Source of the DNA: Alitta virens
Taxonomy: Eukaryota; Annelida; Polychaeta; Phyllodocida; Nereididae
Length of the DNA stretch: 64,000 nt
Reading direction: 5' to 3'
Assembly (NCBI GenBank): GCA_932294295.1
Contig: OW028576.1
Coordinates: 47,586,628-47,650,627, forward strand
The translations under genes were made by a program, and so were the position numbers. Under the pieces are notes generated by a model. That model made no database searches. It was not told the DNA's origin and was given only the letters and a program-made list of their open reading frames with translations. The first letter of the stretch is position 1. Each line of letters begins with the position of its first letter. This document shows, one piece after another, positions 1-14,202 of the stretch.

Positions 1-3000
1 AAAGAATCTTTATATATATATTTTTATTTTTTTGACAAAATGATAATTTTTTTACGTTCTATTAGTTTCTTAGTCATAACTTTAGTCATCACTAGTGATT
101 GATATGGATTATGGAATTAACTGGTTCTTCTAAATGTAATAAAACCAGCAGTGGGGGAAAATATCTGTATTTGGGTGCTTGAGAGGTAAATAAGTGAAAC
201 CTAAAAAGACAAAAATCCCCAAGAAAATTCCTTTTTGGCACATTACGATTGAATTATCTCATTTTGCGTTAGTGGTAACCATTGTAGTTTTCCCAGTATA
301 GTCATGGTTTCATTCGCTATTCTGTGCCGTTGCAGTTGTTTGTATAGATTTACTGGGAGTTGAAACTTCGGTAACATCCAGTGAGACAGAAATTAGGCCT
401 GTCGTGAATTAATGAAGAGGGCAATGCATTGATAACAGGGCATTAGCATTTTGTCTGCTGTTCAGTTTGTTAAGACTCTTCTTTCCATGTGTTTCCATGT
501 GTTATGCAAATGAAGCCACAGAATGTAAGCATCTGGTTGTGTTGGTTCTAATGCTTCAATTAATGCTTATTCATACAGTTAATTAGCATCTATTGTCTTC
601 TTTTGTTTAAAGTTAAACAATGGTAAAATGACGTTTAACTAGTATTGTCTTACTGATAATTATAAAGCTTCTTGGCATGTCAATTCATTAATTAATAGTA
701 ATTAAATACTGATGATTTGTTGTTAATTATTATTTAGCTAGTTTTAGGTTTTCTCATGTCAGACATTGTAGAACATAATAATTATAGATCAACGACATTT
801 AACAAGCTGACACATTGTTATTTCCTGATTCCTATAAATATGACTAGTGTGACATTTTAACAAGATGATGTGACAGACATGTCCTGCTTCAGCGTGTTAA
901 CAATAGTATTTCTAGCCTACTCATGTAACATCATTTCAATCAGATTTGTCATGATATCATAATGTTACATGGTTGTGACTCTTCCGAAGAGTGGTTTTAA
1001 CCGCCCTTCTTGAATTTGGGTTTTTCTCTGGAAGAAAAGGTTCATTTCTGAAGGTCGCTTTAGATAGTCTTTAGTCATGACTTTGGCCCCTCGATTCAAG
1101 CAGCTTGTAATAAAGAAGTTGTAAACGGTGGTTTAATCGACTCAAAATTTAAATAATTAACTGTTACAACGCTTACTGTGTAACACAAATGATTTATTAG
1201 AAATTGTATACAAATTATGAATTAATAAATCAAAGGCCAACCACTAATACATGTGTCACAAATCAGGAAGTAGTGTGAATTACAATGTAACATGTGTAAT
1301 GTCAATATTTACAATGCTGAACTATCAATCCCTTATTATACGAGATCATTATCCTGTAAGTAATATCAATTGTTTATGTTCCTTAATACTATATGATAAG
1401 AGGTATATTTTAATGCTGAATACTTTTGATATCATAAGAGATGGTATGGTACCTTACCTTGTTGACACAACAACTTAACGTATAATATGTCCGTCAGTTC
1501 GGCTGGTATGTCATGCGCGTAAATATTGGGTCCTTCTTAAATATTTCCCTCAAATTCCGGTCATAAAGTGGAATGCTTGCATCCTAGACATTTTATCTTC
1601 GAAGAATAATCTTAGATATTTGTCAACGTTGTTCAAGTACAAGGGTTTCTGTTTAAAGAGAGTAAAATTGACTTGAATCAGATGTGAAATACATTTATGT
1701 CAAGAATTATTCACTTCAGACTTGTATTATTTCTAGATAGCAATTCATAAAATTAGCCACGTAAAGTTCATGTATCCATTCTTGGTAACAATTAGAAAAT
1801 TCCATATTTGATATGATGATTTTTGTATGATCTGTTTGGTCAATTAACTTATCGTTTTTAAAGTTTAAATGTGTTTGTTTTACACTAGTTTAGCAAGCAT
1901 GAAATTCTATATTTAATACACACATGTTCAGTGTTATGTACTGTGGGACTACAATATTTAATATTCTGAAATTTCAGAATTTAGATATAGACATCAATTG
2001 AAAATTTCATGGATATCATTTTATTAATGCACTGTGCTGTAGCTAGTGCTGTAGCTATTGAAGTCTTTCCCATACTGTATCAACCCCATTTTGGTAATGG
2101 AAATCATACCTCACTCTATATAGAATATATATATATATATATATCAGAATATATTAGCATGATATATATTTAAAGGGGTGGAGTTGACCCACCCCTCATG
2201 TGCAATGTTTTAATATTTACCCCTCCTCCTAGCCTCCTATGGTTCCACATATTTACCCTAATCTATTCCATGAGCAGCAGCACCCTGCGACCTTGACCTT
2301 TAACCTTAGATATTGATAAGGCCTTTGATAAAAGTGCTCACTAATTGACACGCTTGATTGCACATGATTGATGGATTGATTTATCGATACGCTCCGTTAG
2401 CTTTGTGGAATGTTTTTGCAATTACCTGATCATGCTGATCGCGCGTTAATGGTGATGTACAGAGATTGAAGTTATAAATATGGATTAAATGTGAAGTATG
2501 TTAAAATGTCAAAATTGATGAGGGTGGCCTGAAACTTCCAATACAAATCCCAATTAACCTCCTGATCGTGTTAATTCTTTGTCAGGGCTACAGAAAATAA
2601 TCATGAACATGTTATTTTGATTCTTGAAATGTATATTATCGCAGCGAAAACTCTGCACTTGCAACATTGATACGTAAAGTTGTTATCCATTAAAGTAGAC
2701 GTGTTGAAATTAATGTGGCTTTTATAAATTTATATGAATTTAGAAGTTCTAAGTGTGGACCATTTAACTATCTTATTTTGTCAATAATTATGTAATACAT
2801 GTATCTTATATATATACATAATACATATATTCTGTAAAAATGCGAAACATTTAACCATTACATTGTTTATGGCTAATCTATGTTTACACTAATGCACTTA
2901 GGTCAATTAGCACTGTTTACGGACAGTAATTCCAGCATTTAACCCCTATGTACCATGGGGGTAACTAAAGGTGGGGGTAACATGGCATGGGGCAATTAAC

Positions 3001-5060
3001 ACAACCCACTTCTGCGTTTAGCCACGGTTTAGGGGTATAACTTTCAGTCTGGCTGAGGGCATGAACTTTAGCATTAAACATGGGTGAACCCTTGAACATG
3101 CACACTGGTTTAGAACTGCAGTAGAGCTGAGTTGGTTACTACATATGTCTAAACACTTTAAAGCACTCAACCTACCCCAAAGCTCCTATAGCTTAATGTA
3201 GATAGCATTGAATTGTGTGTCTACACAACATACAGTTTACCATATTCTGTTTGATTAAACGCTGGGTGTACAATGGCCGATCTTTTAATGATATGTTAAT
3301 AGAAGCTGGGGGTAGAGTAACACTGGAAATATTCATCTGTCCCTAAAAGTTTCATTCCTGCAGCAGTGAGGCTCGATAATTCATCGAAATGACTCCAGAT
3401 GCCAAGAACTGCTGTATCGACAAATCGGTATTACTATTATTATTTATGTTGACACGGTTATCATTCGTTAATCGCGGCGTATCGTGTCGTAAATGGATAA
3501 ATTAGGTTTGATATAAGACAATTTCCAAATGGTAAATTTGGCTGAATAAACTGACTTGACTTGAATACTATAGACCCCAGATTGTAATCGGCAAAATACA
3601 GTAAATATAGTTGACCTGGTTATGAGGTCAGTTGGCTGACCCCCTGATCCGTGTTGCAACTTTTGACCCATTGCCAAGATACTGTGTATTTGCTAGGGTG
3701 GGCCCTGGTCAGGTTAAGCATGTTTAGTCCACACTTCAAATAGTGTCCAAGCTTAGTATTTCTATATGAAAGATATGCGTATTTAAAACACGTATTATAA
3801 GATGAAATGGTTGTAAATGTTTCATGCTATTAGTGGAAAATATTGGTGTTATCAATATTGATAAATATTTATGTCGGGATTATGGTTTTTTGAACTTGAG
3901 TTAATGGCAAATTAAAAAAATTTCATGTTCTTTATAATGCCAAATATTGTATATTAAATTCGCTTGTCGAAATTGGATAAATTGTGTCTATTTAGTGTTC
4001 TTATTTAGATACTAGAAGGGGGGGGGGGGTAAGTTATGAGTCTTAATTGAAATAGTCTACAATAGATTTAATGTAATCTTAAGCGTTCAAGTTGTTATAG
4101 CAATATCTTTACAATTAATAATCATTTGCGCTGTATCTAAGCTATAAATCGCCCGGCGTTTAATTGGAAAAAGAAAGTAGATGCTAATAAGTCAATTGTA
4201 TTTATAAATAGTATTTTATAGTGAATGTTACATCTAGACAACACAACACAGAAATGATAGCCTCGGGTGATAAAATGTCACTTGGCACATCTGTCAATAA
4301 CCTCAGGCGTATAACGTTTATTGGAGACGGAATGTACACATGGCTATGTACTGTAATGATGGGTTATATATAGTCTCATAGAGATCTATTATGTACTGTC
4401 TGGATGAATCCATGTTTATATATAATGCGTTTTATTATGTGCGATACATCCATGTACTTTCCATATTAAAATTGTAGCATATTTTGTTGGTTTTATGACG
4501 TATTAGAGTATCTATTATATATTGTAAGGGAGGGGCTGCGCTGCGCTGGCATCGAAATGAGACCAGCGTTTATATAAATATCAGATTTAGAAGTATAGAT
4601 ACTAAAGAACCTACTAATTGTATGCTCAATAGCTGTGTCTTTACTACAAAACTATTTGAAAAACTGACATGTTATATTGCATTTGCAATTTAATGATATC
4701 AAAAGATACTAAAAAATGCTTGTAGTTCTCTTCATTAAATATAATTCGGTCCACAGTGTGCTCTAGCCACGCTCTAGCATATCTCAAGGGACCCTGCATT
4801 GTCTGCATACTAATGTGTCAGAAGTCGTGACTGGGGAATTTATAGAACCCCTCTAGAGAGTAAGTAGGTCACTGGTAAATAGGACAAAGGGGTTCTACTG
4901 TCAGATCATGCTTGTGAGGTACAAGTACAGAGACAAGCTTGTTGAAAGTCTGGGTCAAAAGTCACTCTGAGATCTATGTAAGACAATTGAAATTCAGATG
5001 CCTGGCAAGGATGCTCTTTAAAATGAAGGACCCTGAATGTAATTTAGCGAATATGGTGGT
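1..5060. other. Gene-free AT-rich stretch
   Basis: No frame here looks coding. Short TA runs (2129-2143), a G run (4019-4030) and a possible LINE 3' tail (GAATAAACTGACTTGACTTG at 3543-3562) are the only marked features. Confidence 0.6.
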
Positions 5061-5175
5061 CATTTAGTAAGTTTGGTTTTACTGGTCTTAATGGCAGAGT
5101 GATCTTTTAAAAAAAGTGAGATGGTCTTAAAATACAGTAAAGAAACATACACTTGGCCCATTGATAGGTGATGTT

Positions 5176-5841
5176 GATAGTGAGGTGGTCCTAATTGTGA
5201 GATGGTCTTAATAGTGAGGTGGTTTTATAGTGAGGTGGTCTTAATAGTGAGGTGGTCTTAATAGTGAGGTGGTCTGAATAGTGAAGTGGTCTGAATAGTG
5301 AAGTGGTCTGAAAAGTGAGGTGGTCTTAAAAGTGAGGTGGTCTTAATAGTAAAGTGGTCTTAATAGTGAGGTGGTCTTAATAGTGAGGTGGTCTTAATAG
5401 TGAAGTGGTCTCAATAGTGAAGTGGTCTCAATAGTGAGGTGGTCTTTATAATGAGGTGGTCTTTATAATGAGGTGGTCTTTATAGTGAGGTGGTCTTATA
5501 GTGAGGTGGTCTTAATAGTGAGGTGGTCTTAATAGTGAGGTGGTCTTACTTAGTGAGGTGGTCTTAATAGAGAGGTGGTTTTAATAGTGAGGTGGTCTTA
5601 ACAGTGAAGTGGTCTCAATAGTGAAGTGGTCTCAATAGTGAAGTGGTCTCAATAGTGAAGTGGTCTTTATAGTGAGGTGGTCTTATAGTGAGGTGGTCTT
5701 TATAGTGAGGTGGTCTTAATAGTGAGGTGGTCTTACTTAGTGAGGTGGTCTTAATAGTGAGGTGGTCTTAATAGAGAGGTGTTTTTAATAGTGAGGTGGT
5801 CTTAACAGTGAGGTTGTCTTAATAGTGAGGTGGTCTTACAT
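5176..5841. repeat. 17-bp minisatellite, about 39 units
   Basis: Unit TAGTGAGGTGGTCTTAA with AAGTGG, CTCAA and TTTATA variants. A block containing CTTACTTAGTGAGG and AATAGAGAGGTG occurs twice (about 5.54 and 5.74 kb), showing a larger internal duplication. A diverged precursor-like copy is at 5090-5140. Confidence 0.95.
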
Positions 5842-5844
5842 GTA

Positions 5845-7950
5845 CGCCATTTTTTAACAATAGAATCTCTCACAGTCAATAACTCACTCGTTAAATGGTC
5901 ATTAATCAGCCATAAGGACAATTATGATAAGTAGCTTTTGATGAATGTATTGTATGAATAAATCGGATAATTAAGGTAATTTTGTTTATAAATATCACAA
6001 TGTTCATACAAAATGTGGTAAACACTAGTAATTGTTCAGCGTTAGGCTGCATGGACCGCCCACTAGATCAGTGAATAGCAGGAGCCTCAGTTTACCTGTC
6101 ACAGCTTGGTTAGTTTCCATGGTAACGCTTTCAGATAATTCTGCAGTGGCTGCTCTTATTTGGCCAGGCTTTGGTTACTCCGTGTTTTTTGCTGCCCGAT
6201 ATGTAAACTCTCTGTTATATTAGATGATGATAATGCATTGCCCAAGGATTTTCTTGGAAAAACGAGCAGTCCGAATGGTCGACGACTTCAGTTTATATAT
6301 ACAGATGATATACGTACACTTTTAGCGAATGTGTTAAAAAAATATTGTGTATGCAGAATGCTGAAGCATCACTATTTGCTCTTTCAGATGTCTTAAATAA
6401 TGAATAATGAAATGCCAATGTAGAAATTTGATTTATAAATGAACGAGTGCTCTTGTTACCTTTATATTGAGACGGTTACATATGATTACGAAGAAAATGC
6501 AATGTAAATATCACATAAAACCATTCCTAACTATAGAGTTAATCCGAATGATAAGCTATTGTTAATCATGTTGCCATGGTAATGATGCAACAAGAACTAA
6601 TTCCCATAATGCAACGTCCTTGCAAGAATTATTACAAGCGGATACTGATATCTAGAAAAAGCTGATTATATAAATGTATTTCATCTGTCTGATTTATAAT
6701 TTGATTCTATATCCGCATAATCAGAGTCATCATTGAACTAGGTTAACAATATGATTAATATTCATGATATTATATCACTCAGAAGCAAACGAGAATGGTG
6801 CGATTGATAAAATTCTTTATAATTTTTTATGTTCCTGATGTCTTCTATAAGTTATTGAAATTCGACAAATTTCGGTCCTTATGACTATCATAATTCTTCA
6901 TTAAAACATTCAAGTGAAGAATATGAAATTTTGATGATCTGCTTTGTAAATTTTTATTAAATACGGTAACTATAATATATACAATATTGAAGAACTCCTC
7001 GTAATGTAATCTTTAAATGACTCATCGTAGCAGTATGATGACTCAACTGAACTTTGTGACTTCGGCTTTCAAGTCGATTTTTTATGGCTTAAGCCTATTA
7101 CAAATAATCATGGCTTAATAATGGCTTAATTTGTTCAAACCAATTGAATTCATATATTTACATATGGTGTTATAAGAAGTGTGTCAAGGTTTCAATTTGA
7201 ATATTGATGGCGGATTAGTACTGAATTGCGCTTTGTGGGGATATTGTACGCGTTGAATATTGATGAATAAATTCTAGCATGAATCGGGCTAAGCCCATTG
7301 ATTGTGATGTTGGTGAATCCGCGTGTATCGTTCATGTAAATAAGGGATTAGGCCTATGAACCCGTGCCGACGTAAAGTCGTTTACGTCGACACTCTATTC
7401 GTGTTCGTATTGATTTGAAGAGTCGTTCGCTGTAGACATCTGTATTGCTGTGATTTATCAACTCGGTGGGTAAAAACTGAGTGAAGTATCCATGGCCGCT
7501 GTTACGCTGTTAATTAACATGGTTTTCAACATCTCGATTGCTATGTAAACACTTAAAAAATGTATCGATGAGGTTTTGACAGGTGTCTTTTTGTGAAGGC
7601 TTTTTATCGGATACATAAGAATGTCGGTAGTAATCGTTTAGGAGTCCAAAATGTCAGATTTGGTGTTTGTGTTTTTCAGAAGGATAACTAGTTTTACCAG
7701 CAGTATTCAAGATTTTAGTTCATAACTGATTAAATCGATTTGTTGTTGCTTCAGTACATATATTGTAGGCCTAATAGTAAGATTGAAACTCTTAGGTACA
7801 AAATCAGGCAGGCAGGCTAACTCGATTGCAATTAAAGCTGGTATGTATATAACTAAACATTGCAATTGGCAATGCCAGCAACCCAAAACCGTAGACTACC
7901 AGACTACTGATTACACAAAGAAGCGACCCTCTGGCATAATTACATCCTTT
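5845..7950. other. Gene-free stretch
   Basis: Nothing coding seen. Two X-box-like sites at 6113-6126 (GTTTCCATGGTAAC) and 6570-6583 (GTTGCCATGGTAAT). Confidence 0.55.
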
Positions 7951-7954
7951 TTTA

Positions 7955-8580
7955 TCAACCTCTAGCACCACCTTTATAGCCCAATTTCTGGCTCCATTCC
8001 TAGCACCTTTTGCTCTGGCACCTTCCGCCAAGCACCATCCTTCTAGAACCATTTCTGTAGCACCATCCTTACACCAATATCCCTCTAGCACCATTCTTTT
8101 AACACCATCCTTTCAGCACCATTCCTAGCACCTACTTTATAGGTCTTTCATGACCTCTACATGTCAATAAAAATTCATTCATATATTAGCAGGATTCTCC
8201 TAACACCATCCCTCTAGCACCTTTCCTAGGACCTCCCTGTAGGACCACCATTCCTATGACATCAGCTTATAACATCTTCCCTCTAGCACCAGCCTATTTG
8301 CCTGCTTTCCTTATGCTTATACATGATACAGCACCATCCCTCTAGCATTTACCATTGTATACCCCCCCCCCCCCCCAGAACCATCTTATAACACTGTCCC
8401 TCTAGCACCATCCCATCCCTCTAGCACCATTTCTTTAGCAGCCTTTTTTCCTCATGTTACATTCCTGTAGCACCATTTCTTTACCACCATCCCATCCCAT
8501 TGGTACCATGCTCATAGCACCATCCTTTTTACTAATATCCCTCTACCACCATTTCATAGCACTGTCCCCCTAGCATGGGC
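7955..8580. repeat. Degenerate 13-14-bp minisatellite
   Basis: Many copies of CCCTCTAGCACCATTCC and variants, interrupted by a C run at 8364-8378. Reverse-strand frames over it are artefacts. Confidence 0.85.
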
Positions 8581-8644
8581 CTATTTGCCCATCTTCAGTG
8601 TTCGAGTGGCGTGGTTGCAGAGGGATGAGGCACATAGCATCATG

Positions 8645-8705
8645 CTGCAGCATCATGGGCTGCTGCTGCATCTGCTGCAGCTGCTGCAGCTGCTGCAACC
8701 ATCAC
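8645..8705. repeat. CTG/CAG trinucleotide tract
   Basis: Imperfect run of GCTGCTGCTGCATCTGCTGC type units ending CAACC. Another (GCT)n run is at 21612-21632. Confidence 0.85.
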
Positions 8706-9626
8706 CATCAGGCTCCAGAAGCAAGCAAGTAAGCAGGCTCTATTGATTGGTTGTCAAGGCAGCTGCTGATGCAACTGAGATGCTGGTTCTATTACAAAGA
8801 TACGGATGCCAACTACCGTATTGCGTCGATGAATAACAAGGGTCTGATTTGGCAGTTATTTATTAGATTATCAAACTCAAGGAGACAATGGAAGAAGATT
8901 ACTATCGATCTCACTTAATTCTCAACTTCTTAGAGGTTTCCGTCATATTAGTGTATAAAGGTCACTTATATTAAAAGCCCATGGTGTTGGTTGAAGTAGT
9001 ACTATTGCGTAGATTTCAAACTATGGTCTGATTTGGTGACTTTGAGTTAAGATTATCAGACATGAACCGACATCGGAAAGAACAGTATCATAGATCTCAC
9101 TTAATTCTCAACCTCTGAAGAGTTCCAGTCATATTGTGACTATAATGAGCATCTAAATAAGGTCATTTATGTAAGATTAAAAGCCATGGACATGATAGTG
9201 TTGATCAAACAATTATGGTAGAACCAACTTCAGCAGCCGGCCAGCATCCCTGTGGGCAATGAACGATGATGGAACTCTGGGGCTTCGGGTAACGTTTGGT
9301 CCTTTAAACTGCTGCCCAATTCTTTATTGTTCTTTTGGCACTGATATATATATATATATTACATCGATTCCCTAATGTTATAACTGTAGGGATTGATATG
9401 TATTTGATGGTTGATAATATTTATTTTCAAGAAGTATGAATTATTATGTGGGCGTCTGATGTTCTATTGTTCATGCGCGGCTGTTTGATGTTATCAATAG
9501 ATTTGTCTTTGTCCGAATGTTCCACCAGAACTTTTGTCTTATTTTGCGCAGTATTTTCTCAATTTTCTCTGTGGAGTTTGTGCCGAGGCTGAGCCAGTTA
9601 TTATGCATGATATAATCTTCCATTCT

Positions 9627-9640
9627 GTTGCCATGGCAAC
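9627..9640. promoter_or_regulatory. Perfect X-box palindrome (RFX-type)
   Basis: GTTGCCATGGCAAC. RFX factors bind this palindrome as dimers. Binding here is inference. Confidence 0.5.
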
Positions 9641-10107
9641 TTGTTCATTCCAATGGACATAACATATTAGTTACAGATCTATAAGAATTTTTGATTTGGC
9701 TTTATTTATTCAGAATATTACATTTTATGTCCTGAATTGGTTAGTTCTCCAGCGGTTACTATAAAGCGTTGAGTGAAACTTCGTCGTACTCTGTAATATG
9801 AATGGTTTTTATTGACAAAGAAAAGGAATATAAGAATTTCATGCAGTGGTACAGAGGGCATGGCATGTTTTTTGTGTGTGTTGAGTACAATGGACACAAT
9901 TAAGTACCGAAGTACAATCACTGTACTTAGATTTGGCACAGTGGCTATGTGTAATTGTCTGTCGCAGTCTTAACGACCACACTGTAAGTATTAGTCATTA
10001 AGACAACCTCACTAATATAACCATCCGGTTGAGGCAACAAAATGGTGGCTTTTCGTGTACGCTTGCTCATGAAATTATGTGTCGAATTAACACTTACTTT
10101 GTCTCAA

Positions 10108-10421
10108 GGGTTTAGTGCAGTATAGCGGACCCAAAATCATGCCCATATTTGGCATTCATGATTATGAAAATAATCACTATTTCTTATCATATATTTTTCT
10201 GGCAAACAATAAGAATAATATTTGTGTCGAACAGCGGGGGTTCGGGGGGGGGGACAGCCCCCGATAAAAAAAAAATAAAAATAAAAAACATTCTTGCCTT
10301 GGAAATGATCACCGCCCTCGTTTGTTTGTGACGTCATGAATTAAATTCAAGCATTTTTACGTCATAGGCCTGGCAACGAGGCTCGCTAAATATGGTCATA
10401 AATTTGGGTCCGCTGTACTGC
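10108..10421 (+). mobile_element. MITE family A copy 1
   Basis: Starts GGGTTTAGTGCAGTATAGCG and contains the family's GGGGGTT...GCCCCC hairpin and paired TGACGTCAT/TACGTCAT sites. The right inverted end has decayed at CTGTACTGCG. Confidence 0.85.
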
Positions 10422-10454
10422 GAGCGCTGTTTACTGTCTCAATTGTACTGGTCT

Positions 10455-10596
10455 TATTTGACCAGCTGCCAGAGGCAGATATAATGATGAGATAATTCTA
10501 AACCGCTCTTGGGAGTCACACAGTACATATTTACCCCATGGGTGAGGTCTTTTACTTGCCTCAACATAAACACCTAGTACTAGGCAATAACAATTT
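10455..10596 (-). mobile_element. SINE-A fragment
   Basis: GACCAGCTGCCAGAGGCAGA through TACTTGCCTCAACATAAACA; head missing. Confidence 0.75.
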
Positions 10597-10599
10597 AAT

Positions 10600-12085
10600 G
10601 TCATATGCGACGATATTATCCAGATATTTGCAGATTGTAGTATGGGAGTTGGAAGTGTACCCGACGAGGTAGTGTAATATATGTGTAAAACAACTTGATT
10701 GGTTGAAGTGGCTGTAGGGTATCAACCAATAAGGCTCTTTATTTAGTAAGCATTAACGGATTGGAATTTCTTCTTGGGTCGTTAAGAATGAACAGTGTAT
10801 TCGCTCGTAGCGGTTGAAACTACATTGTACTTATTTGTTACAATATGTGAAAAGAAATGTAAAATGTCCGCTCTAAAAATGCATGAGCACAAAGCGCATA
10901 TCTTTAAATGCTGATGCTCCAAAACTACGTAAGATGCAAAAATAGAGTTGTGTTTCTTCTTCTTTTTGCTTTTTGCTGCTGTTCGGAGACAGATCGATGA
11001 AACCGCAGACAGACTCCCGTCGGAGTTTAGCCGCTCACAGACAGCGTTAGCCGTCCATTAGGAGCCGTTTGGGTCTCCTGAGATTGTGAAAGGATATGCG
11101 GATGTCTGAGCAAGTTGCATGTCTATGCCGTCGTTGGGCGTACTCGGATGAAATGGGAGGAGAGGAAATCCTAGTTCAGTGTACGTGATGAATACACGTG
11201 CACTTAGAAATGTGATTTATTTGTTGTGAATAGAATGTAGTCGGCTGCTTAGGATAAGGTAGCATATGAAGTATTGAAAGTATATGTCCGCATCTGGAGG
11301 ATACCTAATCACTACTAAAATGCATGTATCCAAATACCTAACATTTATGGCAGAAGATGCGTTTCAAATTAAATGTGTCCATAATTGAGAAGTCTCTTTA
11401 TCATGTTTATTCATATGTTATTAGGGCTGCTTTTCAAAAACACAAATAAGGAGGTGGTTGTCCTATTATGGAGTTATCTGTACAATTTTGCACAAAAATG
11501 AATAAGAGTTATGGCAAGATTACATTAGTAATATATTTTGTTGATAATGGTTAACCTTGATTATAAGGTGGCCTGTTTAATTAAAGTGCTCTTATTAGGG
11601 ATTAGAAATACTTTCTAAACTGCTGAATACACTGGTTTATTAATCTTCCTAGCATTTTATGTGCAACTTCTTGGCATGCTTGCGTAAGTATGTTAAAGAA
11701 ATACACAGTAGTATGTGATATTTTCATACCTTTTTTTCTGCGAAAAACCTAAATGTCGCATTGAAGCATTTACATATCAAGTGCAGAATGCTCGTAAATA
11801 ACTTAGCCTTTTAAGGAGGTCTATTTAGGTCCTATCCTACCTTGCCGCTAGAGAATAACGTACATAAAAGGCGATATATATTTGCTCCGTTTTCTACATT
11901 CGAACCTCCGGAGATGGATCCTTATTTGTCTAGGGACATTTTTATCGTTTATATTGTTCTTATGTTGGTTGTAAATGGTGATAAGTTCATTGTGTAAAGT
12001 TTGCTATCATATCCCAATCCTATCATATAAGTGTATGTTGTGGCATATGGGAATATCTTCATGTATGACAGTGTCGCTAACATAA
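10600..12085. other. Gene-free stretch with a CpG-containing patch
   Basis: 10970-11180 is visibly richer in C, G and CpG than its surroundings but shows no convincing frame; it could be a non-coding first exon or conserved element. Confidence 0.35.
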
Positions 12086-12089
12086 GACA

Positions 12090-12530
12090 AAACTCAATCA
12101 TCAATGATTATGTGAAAGTATATGTCAGCTTATAATTACAATAACTATGAATATTACTCGGAAAAAGTGCAGTATAGCGGACCCAAATTTATGACCATAT
12201 TTATAAGCCACGATGCCTGGCCTATGACGTCAAACGCTTGAATTCAATATGTGACGTCACAAATAAACTGCAGCAGGGATCATTTTCAAGGCAAGAACGT
12301 AGTTCATTATTGGTTTTTTTTTCTGTTTTCCTAATCTACACGTGTTATTCATATTGTGTGCCACAATGAAATTTCGTAAAAATACTGATTATTTTCATAT
12401 TTTATGGATGTCAAATATGGGCATAAATTTGGGTCCGCTATACTGCACTAAACCCTGTTACTCAATTATCAATGATTATATGAAAGTATATGTCAGCTTA
12501 TAATTATAATAACTATGAATATTATGAAAG
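12090..12530. repeat. Direct duplication flanking a MITE
   Basis: ACTCAATCATCAATGATTAT... (about 12091-12160) and ACTCAATTATCAATGATTAT... (about 12461-12525) are some 70-bp near-identical copies on either side of MITE-A copy 2. Confidence 0.85.
12170..12455 (-). mobile_element. MITE family A copy 2, inverted
   Basis: Both ends complete (GGAAAAAGTGCAG ... CTGCACTAAACCC). Flanked by TATTACTC and TGTTACTC (7 of 8 match). It sits between two copies of a roughly 70-bp direct repeat. Confidence 0.9.
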
Positions 12531-12814
12531 GGCTATGAGCAATATGATGAAGCAATATTACTTTATCTTCGTGTCCAAGTGTCCTTCACAGACACATCCC
12601 TCCATCCTACTTTGGTCAGTACTTGCCGGTTCCCTTATATATCATGTAGATTGAAGTACAATACAAAAGTGTCGCATAACATCAGTAGATATTGTTTTGG
12701 TCAACATTATCTAGGAGATGATAATGAAATAATAATACAAATCATGTTTGCTATATAAATATTGAACAAAGCATAGTACAATGTAGTATTGTATATATCA
12801 TGTCAATGTTTCAA

Positions 12815-12885
12815 TGCCATGACCAGCTGCCAGAGGCAGATGTAATGAGATAAGGCTACTTGGAGTCCACACCAGGTATAATTGT
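12815..12885 (-). mobile_element. SINE-A fragment
   Basis: TGACCAGCTGCCAGAGGCAG and GGAGTCCACACCAGG only. Confidence 0.65.
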
Positions 12886-13309
12886 AAAGTATAGACTCTA
12901 CTGGACTGTATAGTATAGTGTATTGAGATAACATCCGGTGACTGATGAGACTGATGGCTGGATAGACTCTACTCTACCGCATCATTTGTCTCAGCAGCTA
13001 CTGCCCAGGGATGACTCATACTGCAGTCGTGTCCCTGGGCATCACCAATTGATGGAGCTGGTCCTCATCCCTGTTGCGGAGGCTGACTATGGAATATGTA
13101 GAACTATTTGACAAAGATGCTGAAATGGCAGATGAGGGCGAAGGTGCGAACTCATCTCGACTCAATTTGTTGGAAACATTTTCGGTGTATTTTTTTCCTA
13201 CTTTATGCTTAGTATGGAAAAATATGTACATCATGTACTTATAGACAGACAAAACATACTCACATAAAAAAAGTTATCGTAATAAATTTATTTATAGTCT
13301 GTCTTGTAG

Positions 13310-13475
13310 GTCTGGATGCCGCTGGTCTGAAGCTGAGTCATCTATATGACCAGTTGTCAGAGGCAGACCCAATGATGAGATGATAAGGCTGCTTTGAGTC
13401 TACACCATTTTACACATTAACCCCATGGGGAGGGGGTTCTTTCACTTGCCTCAGCATAGACACAATTTTGTTGCA
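13310..13475 (-). mobile_element. SINE-A fragment
   Basis: From GGTCTGAAGCTGAGTCATCT to TTGCCTCAGCATAGACAC; head missing. Confidence 0.75.
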
Positions 13476-13914
13476 CCTTGGCTGACACATGTACATAGAA
13501 TAAGAGTTAGTACACATTGTATTGGCAATTGATTGATTGATTTGAATAATCATATAATAATGAGGATTGGAGGTCTCAGAGCTCATTGCTGATTGGAATC
13601 CACTGGTTACCATGGTTACTTGAATTGTAAACCGATGGACAAAGCACCCTCATCCATTGCTGCTGAGGCAGAGCATTGAGATGCTAAACGGCAAACAGTG
13701 ACCATAAACTGGCCACTTAATGTGTCATGTATTAGTCATAGCAACTGAGTAAGCTACCGAGGCTGTCCACCGGCTATTTGTCATGTTGTGGGAGTTTTTA
13801 TTTGAGCAATTTACACTTCTACTGTTGTTACATTGTGTCAGGTCGAGTGTCATAATGTGTTAGTCACAGCGCGATAAATTGACTTAATCATAGATACTCG
13901 AACAAAGATATGGA

Positions 13915-13916
13915 AT

Positions 13917-13950
<34 letters not shown>

Positions 13951-14070
13951 TAGATAGATCTATACTAGATAGATAGATCTATACTAGATAGATAGATCTA
14001 TACTAGATAGATAGATCTATACTGGATAGATAGATAGATATATACTAGATAGATAAATAGATATTATATA
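13915..14070. repeat. GACA/GATA microsatellite with 19-bp higher unit
   Basis: (GACA)n passes into (GATA)n and then AGATCTATACTAGATAGAT repeated about five times. Confidence 0.92.
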
Positions 14071-14202
14071 GATTATTATATAGAAACTGTATGTATACAC
14101 AATAATACAGTACCTAGTTTCAACAAATTTAGCACTGTTAGCACAAAAACATCATGGGCTACATTTTGCCTTGCCATCTGAGTTAATTGTAAATAAATGT
14201 GA

